DNA from: Melanopsichium pennsylvanicum | Taxonomy: Eukaryota > Basidiomycota > Ustilaginomycetes > Ustilaginales | Direction of reading: 5' to 3' | Assembly (NCBI GenBank): GCA_900208305.1 | Contig: OAPG01000010.1 | Span: forward strand, 434,001-498,000 | DNA: 64,000 nt | In this document: positions 55,428-64,000 of the stretch, piece by piece | Layout: each line of letters begins with the position of its first letter | Numbering within the stretch: position 1 is the stretch's first letter | The notes under the pieces: generated by a model | What the model was told of the DNA's origin: nothing | Database searches by the model: none | Seen by the model: the letters and a program-made list of their open reading frames with translations, nothing else | Position numbers and translations under genes: made by a program

Positions 55428-58400
55428 ACACACAGCATCGCGTTAATCAGTTGGGTCGTCAGGACATGTCCACCATACAGAAACAGTATTGTTGGTGAAT
55501 ACAGTGAACTGATGGACACAGAATTGATCTTGTCAAGCCTCTTTCTGGAAAAGAGTGTGGCTGACCTGTGGCCAACATTTCGATAGCGGGGCAAATCGTC
55601 CCTTTAAGTCATGGTAATCGATCACACAACAGAGGGGGTCAGATATGAGCTGAACCGCGTTGGGTTGGACCTCCGTGCCCTGTACCGTGATTGGAGTACA
55701 GTCGGCAGACCAGCCGCTTGCGAATGCACGCTTTGAGGTGCATTATTACTCAACCGAGCGGGGCTTGAAGATGCACAGATTTCAACTCTCTCCATTCCAG
55801 AGCCTGAGGATCAAGGTCAGTCATTCTTCAGCCTTGAGATCTTAATCCAAGTCTAGAAGCTGTGGGATAAATCTTCATCTGAAAGCTAGACAGATTCTTT
55901 GAATGAGGCGAAGAGCCTTTGGAGACGGCAAACGTTCAGCTCGCTTCTGCAAATTGATGACAGGAACGGTGCAAAAGCAACGGTCATTGTATCCATTATC
56001 GACTACTGATGATGATTTGTGTGATGAAAACTTCATCGGACCTGACTCGTTCATCCTTAGACTGTGAAGCTCGTTGATCGGTCATGATTTGCTTTTGTTG
56101 CGCAATCTGAATATCTCGAGTCATTGGTTCCGACACAGAATCCCGCCTGGCCGGACCAGGCATGTACGCACTGGAGAAGATACTCAAAACATTTCTGGCG
56201 GTCCGGCAAAGACGTCAGGATGAGGCCTCGAAGAGGCGCGCTACAAAGCTTTCACGCATTCAGTGCAAACTGCGCTCGGCCAGCTTGTCATGGAATGCTG
56301 TGGTTTGTTGGCTCGCTGCCGCCGGTTGGCTAACGTGTTTCCTGTAGTACCGACGCATGTGCCGGAGGGAAGAGCAGTAACTTCAGGCATCAGCTTATTT
56401 GATGTCTACGTGAAGATCACGTATGCCATCACATTGTGGAAAGAATCAGCCTTAGCTCCAATGCTTGTTGTGGAGAACTGCCAACTGAATATCGCACTAA
56501 AATATACTAGATCGGGTCTGTGCTTTTTTTTTCGTGGTTTTCCAACCTTGGGATCTCAGCAATCAACCTTGCAGCTCATCCTGGTCCTTCTTACAATGTC
56601 ATGACAGTGATTGGGGCATGGTTGGTGCTCAAAAGTCTGAGAGTTGTGGTGCTTACTTTTTGTCCAGCAAGATGGCAAAAGCACTGCATTTGGCAGGCGC
56701 GTCGATACTACATATGCGTCAGTACCACAGACATCACGTTACACAGTGGAAGAAGCATTGAATGATGCTGAGCTGGGCATGACGAAACCAAAAACTTGCT
56801 TTCCCAAGCGATGCTTAGCGAAATGTGGCATCGACGGCGTTTGAGCGATACCGAAAGCGCTGCGGTGCATACATTCAGAGAGCAGGAGGGACACAGCGAC
56901 CGTGCTGGTCTCGGCAACCGGTGCGTAACAGGGCTACATGAAGCTGGTACGCACGTCGGATATGAAGGCGTCCGACCATTTAAAGAGAGACTGCCGGGTC
57001 GACATTCGCGCCAGAGAGATGCAACATTGAGACAGGCTAAAAAAGGTGAAAGACATTACAACTAAAAAACGTGCACTGAGCAGCATCCTGAACTGTCTCA
57101 GAACAGAAACGCATCTACAAGCGACAATTCTGATGACTAGGTAGTACGATGAGCTGATGCGGCAAGGTGCGGAAATGGGCACGGCAGAACGGTGCCAACG
57201 CACCGTTATACTTTGCTGAGGGTTGTTGATCCGCACACCCGAGCTGTCTCGTACCTGAGGGAGCGATCAGAAAGTGTCAGAGTCAGCTTGAACAAAGTTC
57301 GAGACGGGCAGACAACTTAGAAGAGACCCTACTTTTGAGTTCGCGTTAGTGGGTAATACCACACGGCGACGAGGAAAAGAAAAAAAAGAAAGGAGTAGGA
57401 TGAGGCAAGGGTAGAAATGCTCGAGTTGCTGTCGAAAGGCCGATCATACCATAGTGCTCGCTGAGGATAAGATGCGGCCAACAAATTTCTGCAATGCGAG
57501 ATCGGTTCTGCTCGGAAACAACAATGGCTACATCAAGTGAAATTTTGAACCTTACCCTTGACTCTGCTGCTGTGACAGGTTTCACTTGAATTTCTGCCAA
57601 TCTGAAAGATCACGACACGCGAGCGAGCGAGCGAGCAAGCAAGCGAACGAGCGAGCAAGCGAGCAAGCGGACGACGGGCGAATCCTTTTCCATCCTTTCG
57701 CCTCGTTTCCTCACTTTTCTCAGTCTTCTCTGTGCCAAAATTGTCAAGAGCCGATGACAGAGGCAAGAAGACCAACCCTGCAGAATTACATTCGAAGGTG
57801 CTGCTGGCAACTTTATGTGCAGACCCGCATCCTGAGTCCAAATCTACATTAAATCTCCGACCCATACTCTGCAGGCAAAGATCAGAATGTGACGGTGCCG
57901 CTTTGTTCCTGATCGGTTGTCGGGCGATTTTTGTCGCACGTCCGCACAATGTGCACGTTGAGAAGTCACACAATATGGCTCTGTCAAACGCAGTCGATGC
58001 CGTCAGTAGCTATCGGGAAGGAGTGCTAATGCAAAACCGAACCCGGGTGTGTGTGAAGGGTTCGACACAATGCATGACAATGGAGCCATTGGGCACCGCC
58101 TGCTTCGGTCCAGCTTACGCATCAAAGTATATCGCCATGAATTTAGTCTGATCAGGAGCGCGAAATTACGTGCTGGCTGGGAACAATAGGAACGCTCCGC
58201 TCTTGTCAATCTCCTCACGCTGCAGGTCAAATGACATCCCTTCCGTCGAGTCTTGCCTCTTTGCTGTTTTTCTTCGAGGCCGCAACACCGATGGGGCCGC
58301 ACGAGACGCCTTCGGAAAGCAACCGGCCGGCGTGGGTGCTTGTTGAACCGTGAGTTTCCCATGAATCTCGAGGGGCAATCGGGTAAGGCGAGAGGGAACA

Positions 58401-58590
58401 CCGCAGAGTCGCAAGATGATAAAAGTAGCAAGGCATCCCGTGCCTGCAAATCTCGATGTGCGTAAAGTGATCTTGTTCTCAGCTCCGAATGTGCAGTTAA
58501 GACAACTCGTGGATCAAAAAACCCTTTCGTCTGAGAGGTAGACCTCCACGATAAGCACGTGGAGAGTTTTGCTATGCTTTTGCTACAGTC
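55428..58590. other. Gene-free region, ordinary base composition
   Basis: 3.2 kb in which no frame shows a domain, a start with good context, or plausible exons. Several open frames of 60-145 codons exist, but none resembles a family I know. A GAGC/AAGC tetranucleotide tract lies at 57620-57669. Confidence 0.45.
57620..57669. repeat. Degenerate tetranucleotide repeat (GAGC/AAGC/GAAC)
   Basis: About 12 units of a 4-bp period with A/G interchange. It creates artificial Ala/Ser/Arg/Leu repeats in overlapping frames on both strands. Confidence 0.9.
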
Positions 58591-58598
58591 ACCTCGCG

Positions 58599-59005
58599 TT
58601 ACTTGAATACCTCTTTACGTGAATATTTCACTAGATGAATAAAAATACTAAGCATAATTTTGGGCTCGGCCCCAAAGCTGGCAAACCGAACGACAGCCCT
58701 AAGCCTGACTATTTTACAGTTGAAAGTTTCTTTCACCCAGCCACGTCATCTTTGAACCCCATCAATAGTCACATAGCATAATCCAAAGGGTAGCATGATG
58801 GTCATCGATGCGCTTGTTGCAGTACATCAGCCGATGAGAGTTCTGAGAGGACAAAATGTGACCAGAAAATGTTGCTCAAAAAACGTCTAACAAGTTACGA
58901 AAAGAAATTTGAATTGAAATTCATCAAGAGTGAGGCTGTACTGCTCCGTGTAATTTTCAACATGTCAATATTTCACTTACCTGAATAAGATTTGGGTCTG
59001 CCCGA
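58599..59005. repeat. Imperfect direct repeat with TTAC-x-TGAATA motifs
   Basis: The motif TTACTTGAATA (58599), TTACGTGAATA (58615) and TTTCACTAGATGAATAA (58626) occur in series. A related block, TTTCACTTACCTGAATAA, occurs at 58971. Both blocks begin with AATATTTCACT and are followed by TTTGGGCTCGGCCC or TTTGGGTCTGCCC. The second copy lacks about 15 bases in between. Likely fragments of an old repeat; the family is unknown. Confidence 0.45.
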
Positions 59006-59040
59006 GCATACTCATGTAACACAACTTGACTGTAATGCAT

Positions 59041-60090
59041 TCTAGCTGGTGTCACACTGTTCCAAAGACAATACATAGTATTTCTGTACACTGCAGGTGC
59101 TGTAAGGTTAGATAGTTATTCTGTAGCAGGAAATATGGAGTGTGAGATTCTTGTGGAAAACTGTAAAGCACAACTGGGAAAACAGTATGTTTTTTTGAGT
59201 GTGCCATCATTTTGGCACTTGTGTGGATCTTCCATGGTACAGCTGAGCACTGTGTTGCTGGTCTGCCACATGCAGTTGTGAGACTTATTTGTGACCTAAT
59301 TCAAGGGCTTGCCCCACTTCAGCTCCCTCTGTGCAACCTTTTGCCTCCACACATTACTGCTCAAATGTGGCGTAGATCATACAATGAAGCAAGGGTGTGC
59401 TTCAATTGTCTGGCCAGGCTGGATTGGTGTAGAGGGTTGGCCAATTCTTGTGTGTAGGTGGCTTAGCCCATTTGAACTCAGATTCTTGATTAATGCTATT
59501 TGTTCTGCTTGTGTGTGTTTCCATGGTTAAGAGACTTACCTGGTACATGATCCACAGCAAGGGGGAAGTACATAAAGCAGAGGCCAAGATTGTCAGATGC
59601 AGAGCTTGTGAATTGCTTCTGTGTGCATTGAGACAATGAAGCTCCACCCCCCTCATGTGCACATTTTTGAGTATGCTACAACTGATAAGGGAAGTGCTCC
59701 AGATAAAATGGCCTTCCTGATGGCAGCAGCTATTTAGGCAGACCCTGGAAGCTAGAGCCAGTCACCCAATTCAGGACAGGTTTGCCTGAGCACCTTAGAA
59801 ACAGGCTTGCAAGATGGTTTGCTTTCCAAAACAGTCACAGCACCACGGTGCTTGATGTTGTAACTACATGCCATTCTAACTCTGCATTATTCATTAGAGA
59901 GCCAAGTGGCCTCTGCTCTTCCTTGTCTGGGTCCACAAAATCCTGTAGCTACAAAATGATTTTGTGAGACTGGCCAGATGCTCTTGGGCAACTACTTAGC
60001 TGTTGTGCCTGCCCTATTATGGGTGCAACACAGGTTGTGCACAGTACTACATGTGGTAAGGCAAGCAATTTGTCAGCCATTAATGTCAAC
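59041..60090. mobile_element. CpG-depleted block, probable decayed transposable element
   Basis: Reading base by base I find only three CG dinucleotides (about 59371, 59847, 60090) in 1.05 kb. TG and CA are abundant and overall GC is not low. Flanks beyond about 60150 return to normal CpG density. Such strict CpG loss is the expected result of cytosine methylation and deamination of a silenced repeat. No intact frame remains. On the minus strand, 59525-59579 reads CFMYFPLAVDHVPGKSLNHG, which resembles the end of the RNase H region of Ty3/gypsy elements (F-x-x-x-V-x-H-V-P-G-K-S). This supports a retroelement origin only weakly, and no LTRs or boundaries were identified. Confidence 0.5.
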
Positions 60091-60110
60091 GTGAAATTTG
60101 CAGCCTTCAT

Positions 60111-63100
60111 TTCAGTGTCAATTTTTGACAGCTTGTTAATTTGAGAAATACAGATCCAGCGCGATTTATGTCGATGTGCCAAGTTTTACTGCAGCTGGAA
60201 ACGTAACAGCCAAAATTCAACCTGATAAAACTATGACACATCTTCGCCATTGTCACAGGTCCCCTAACAGCCTAACAAGCAGCCTGCTAAACTGGACTGT
60301 TTCCGACGTGTCATCATCGTCCGCAGAGGACGAGAATGAGACTCTTTGCTGAGGCACAGCAGTGATACGAGCGTCGATTTTGGAAAACCAGCCTAGTGTT
60401 AAGTGTATAATCGAGTTTGCGATACTGTTCGGTAAAATGCGCGCGCTAGTACCAGATTTTTTTAACCCAGCTCGACTCACCGCGCAGCTTTGTGGGGCAG
60501 ATTCCAGCTTCGAATACAATGCTTCATCTTCAAGGCTGGCTCTCGTGCAGACAGCAAGACGACGAAGCAATATTCATTCGAGGACTGCACTTGACTGGCC
60601 GGCCTCGTCGAGCCGAGAGAGTACCATGTGCACGTATTGCATATAGCCATTGCGTTCCCACGGGTGGCGTCGAATGAGCACTGAACTCGCTTAAATGCCA
60701 TTAGATGTGCTCGATACTGGCCCGGCCTAGTTGGGACCCTGGCTTCATGCTTTGCTGCACACCTACATGACCGAGACACTGTCAATATCGCTTACAGCTT
60801 GTTGCATGCACGAAAGCACTCCAGAGAGAGCAGCCTATCTGGTAGCTACAAGCGTGACATACCCTCTCGGCTCCAAGCAATCACCGCTTTTATCAGCTAG
60901 GCTCGCCTGCAGTTCCGTTGGCGTCGATCTCGTCTTCGCCTGGGATTGTACAGACAATTAGTTGGCGACTTGCTGTAACAATCAAAAGCCACAGCTGATC
61001 ACTGCAGTCTCGCGGATGCGGATAAGCTTGTGTTATGTTGTTCGCAAGCCGCCCAACTGAGATCTTATGAATGGGTTGAAACGGGATCGAGTATGCCATT
61101 CAACTGCGTAGATCGCGGCCTACTACAGTTCGGCAAATGTTGCAGCGTTCAAGTGGCAAGTCCAATGCACGGTGGACAGGCCTGATCTCTCTTGATCAGA
61201 GCGATGTAGTCAAGCCAAGATGACAGGCGCTGCTTCATCAGTGGCATACGCGCCATTCGAGGCACGGACCAGATGCCGAACAGAGCCAAAAAGGGCAAGA
61301 TGGTATGTAACTCATGGGATCGCACCTGCAAATCGTCGCGGAGGTTCAAACCAAGAAGTGCCAACACAACTTGCCACTCCAAGTCTATGCAATTGAATCG
61401 TCTAGCGAGGGTTTGTAAGTCAATTTCATTAGCCATGAAAATCATGGACAATTTTTTCCGGCCGCGGATGTCCAGAATATTCAGAATTCCAGAATTTTCA
61501 ATTCTGGATTGCTTGGCCCACCCAACAATGACCTTGCGGCCACGTTGAATGCCAAAATCCAAAGTGAGGAACCTGGATACTGGTCTTTCGCTTGATCGCT
61601 CCCGAAAATGAATTTGTGAGACCAACACTGTTCTTTGACGCGTGCCACCATCAGGCTCACGCGTCCGAAGCACGAACTGACGCTGCCCCCATGAAACTTC
61701 CGCCTCGTTCCTGCGCACAAATTGTCGATGATGTGCATCGAATATGGGGCCAGGTGATACGCACTAGCAGCAATCATCTGCTTCGAGAGCTGGAGACCGG
61801 CGTTTATCTCATCATTCACTCGTCGTACAACCTTGGAAATCACACAGCGACACGAGGTGATCGCTTGCGGCCCACCATTCAAACATTTAAGCGCAGTACC
61901 AAGTTTCATTCAAAGATTAGCGCCATTCTAGATGATGGCGGATGTTTCACTTTGCCACCGTGCTATGCGGGCGGTACACCACGCTTCGTCCAAGCATTGT
62001 GTGATTGATTCGTTACCCGCTAGTTGTGCGACGGACAACGATGTGTATATGAGAGGTCTGAAAGAATCTTGAACACGCCAGTGACCGGCGATCTGGGGAT
62101 GGTGACACGGTTCGAGTCAGAAGTCAAAGCTACCATGAACCGTGGGGGCGCATCGGGCGCTCGCGTGAGTTCTTTGACGTCGCTTACGTGCGATGCCGAG
62201 GTGACAAGACTCTGCTGCCTAGCTGACATGCTATCTGAGCTCGACGATCAACGCCTGCAAGAGTATTTCTGTTCTTAGCGGGCCCACCATCGAACATCAA
62301 GAGTGGACAAAAGTGAGGCTCGGTTTAGTAGTTGCCCTGCCAACGGAACACATTTAGGAATGGCAAAGCAAGTGGCGATTGCTGGCTGTTGAGAACTCAG
62401 ATCCATTGTGTGGGCGATTATAGTCGGCACAGCGGTTCCGCTCCACGCATCGTGCCTTGAAAGTTTCAAAAGGCGATTGATCCTTAAATTCGCGATCATT
62501 GAGGGGAAGCAGAGATTGTTACCAAGCACACAGCTTTTCTGATACGGCTTTCTTACAATTACTCTCGGTCTAGCATTCAACACCTTTAATCTTTCTCGGA
62601 GAGCATGACACTGGAATAGGCAGCCGTCGTCTCTATGCGATTTGTCTCTCGAACTTGCCTTCGCCAGCGTGGCCTGCCCCAGTATTTCGTTCGCTCCGAG
62701 ATCTGTGACTGATATGCGAAAGCTGGGCTGCATTTTGTGAGGATTCGCCTCCTGAGGGCATCGCTTCGTGACTCTCATACTTGAAGATATCAAAATGATT
62801 TGGCTTTTACAGCAAGACGACGTCGAGAGAACCCAAGATCTTCAATTCACATCAAGCCGCTGCGGTAGAGCGGACGAAGTCAAGTCAATTGAGACTGTTT
62901 TGAAACTCTTGCCGTAACGCTCGCCTGTGCATTTTCTTGTGAGCTAGTCTCGGCTGCAAAGCGATGTGACCAAATCGCTTTCGCCGCTGTACGTCGGGCG
63001 GAGACACATTTCGGTACTGGAATGTACATTATTGTGCTACTCGCTGACATAAAGCATGATTGGATCGATCGCGAGTGGCGTTAAGCAGATCTATATTCAA

Positions 63101-63448
63101 ATGTACTGTAAATTAAATCACAAAATTTTATGATGTTGTAATCTAAGTGTACTACTGTACGTTAAACTAACTCTAAGAGTACAGTAAATTTATCTTAATT
63201 TTATTATGAAATTCGACTGGCTTTTTGCACCCTCGTCTGCCCTTGACTTCTTTGTCCTCTGGGCCGGACCACACGGCCCAAGTGGAATTGTCTGTTCAAT
63301 GTTCAAATTCATTTTCGATCGCAGACCAATTGTGGCACCGACTCGCTCAAATCGAAATCTGTGCTTCCGATGCATCAGGTCTTTTAGATGCGCGTTTACC
63401 CGCTTCCTCTTGAGCTTTTGATCGCAGCAAGCGCAGTCATTTGGGCGA
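60111..63448. other. Gene-free region with unassigned open frames
   Basis: Normal CpG density returns. Overlapping open frames exist on both strands (61149-61718 minus, 61592-62008 plus, 62275-62793 minus), but the minus 61149-61718 and plus 61592-62008 frames have no ATG at their upstream ends and none has family motifs. A perfect 8-bp inverted repeat with a 3-base loop, CCAGAATT-TTC-AATTCTGG, lies at 61489-61507. An AT-rich patch with three TACTGTA-type motifs lies at 63105-63186. Confidence 0.4.
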
Positions 63449-63886
63449 ATGATGGCAAATCTGCTCTTCTCCTACCAAGCGCATAGTCACCCCGTCCCCT
63501 ATAATGGATTTTCAGTCTCCTTTTGCCTGTCGTGTGGTTGGCGTGTCTTGTCCCATCCGGTCATTCGGCGTTGTAGCAGCCGGCATCCCGGCACAGACCG
63601 AACCGTAAAGATGTGCCCCATTGTCTTTGATGATAGTGAGGCTACTACGTGGCCTCTCTTGGCTCCACCGCGGCACTTGGTGAATTTACATCATGCTATT
63701 GAAATCTTACATCTTATCCTAGATCTCAATCGGTCCGGTGCCGGAATCTCAGAGAGGATACGCCAAGCCCTCATCGAGAAAGCTCGGCGAACCGATCTCT
63801 CTGCGAGGGCAGACACTGTCCTAGCCTCGAATTTCCCCTCTTTTATTCCCTCTGCCAAAGTTTGTGTCAAGAGCCAGCCTCACTGA
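63449..63886 (+). pseudogene. Possible BTB-like gene fragment
   Basis: A 145-codon frame. Its second half (IVFDDSEATTWPLLAPPRHL, then HHAIEILHLIL and GISERIRQALIEKA) resembles the middle and end of fungal BTB domains, where D-D-S-x-x-T-x-x-L-L, an aliphatic helix and a V/I-x-E-R-x-R-x-A-L element follow one another. The YPR-type turn and the front of the domain are missing. It may be a decayed copy, one exon of a gene extending past 64000, or chance similarity. Confidence 0.25.
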
Positions 63887-64000
63887 TCAGAACTTGCCAG
63901 CCTCAATAGCGAGCATACAGATTATTGACAGCACCGACCAATCCACAAAATTTCGAAAGGTGAAAGAAAACTGGCACATGGAGACGGTTCAGGCGGAGGG
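63887..64000. other. Right edge, nothing recognised
   Basis: Short end segment. No open frame can be judged. Confidence 0.4.

Noticed and set aside
61489..61507. Perfect 8-bp inverted repeat CCAGAATT-TTC-AATTCTGG
   Set aside because: Short, isolated, no U-tract or neighbouring gene; such palindromes occur by chance in 64 kb.
61149..62793. Overlapping frames of 138-189 codons on both strands
   Set aside because: They overlap each other, the frames at 61149-61718 and 61592-62008 open at non-ATG codons, and none shows family motifs.

Overview
The window comes from the nuclear genome of a basidiomycete, almost certainly a smut fungus (Ustilaginaceae, close to Ustilago or Sporisorium). The best marker is the gene at 44559-48350. 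It combines a PAM2 motif, two acidic PAM2-like motifs, ankyrin repeats, a FYVE domain and a RING finger, the architecture described for the endosomal mRNA-transport adaptor Upa1 of Ustilago maydis. Genes are intron-poor, with short GT-AG introns, long disordered extensions and separate promoters, all typical of smuts. There is no operon, CRISPR array, rRNA or convincing tRNA.

Layout. 1-524 holds the 5' part of a BTB-like gene that runs off the left edge. 2-17.7 kb carries a giant sn-1 diacylglycerol-lipase-like protein, L-fuconate dehydratase, an alpha/beta-hydrolase, a single-pass membrane protein and a secreted class 3 lipase. 18.8-30 kb carries a SAP / RraA-like fusion, EMC8/9, a FIST-like mitochondrial protein, a MCUR1/CCDC90-family protein, an ARFRP1/Arl3-type GTPase and 3-hydroxyacyl-CoA dehydrogenase. 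30.9-50 kb carries an Sst2/FlbA-type RGS protein, a PP2A activator (PTPA), the class II histone deacetylase Hda1, a low-complexity membrane protein, Upa1 and an Nnf1-like kinetochore protein. 50-55.4 kb carries phosphatidylserine decarboxylase Psd1, a five-exon Pmp3-type proteolipid and a peroxisomal enoyl-CoA hydratase ending in SKL.

Many genes needed introns to be resolved by eye (FucD, SAP-RraA, EMC8, CCDC90, ARFRP1, HADH, PTPA, HDA1, NNF1, PSD1, PMP3, ECH). In each case the splice junction restores a conserved family motif. Several uninterrupted reading frames begin upstream of any ATG, so I moved those starts to the first in-frame ATG. The genes are mostly housekeeping and do not form one pathway. 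Loose themes are lipid and fatty-acid metabolism (two lipases, HADH, enoyl-CoA hydratase, Psd1) and membrane traffic or signalling (Arl3-type GTPase, Upa1, RGS, EMC8).

The last 8.5 kb (55428-64000) is a gene desert by smut standards. Inside it, about 59041-60090 is almost free of CpG (I count 3) while neighbouring sequence has normal CpG. That looks like the footprint of CpG-specific cytosine deamination on a dead transposable element. A second unexplained signal is a 7-mer, TACTGTA/TACAGTA, which recurs only outside coding sequence and clusters near 43.4-44.4 kb and 63.1 kb. The window also contains several long microsatellites.
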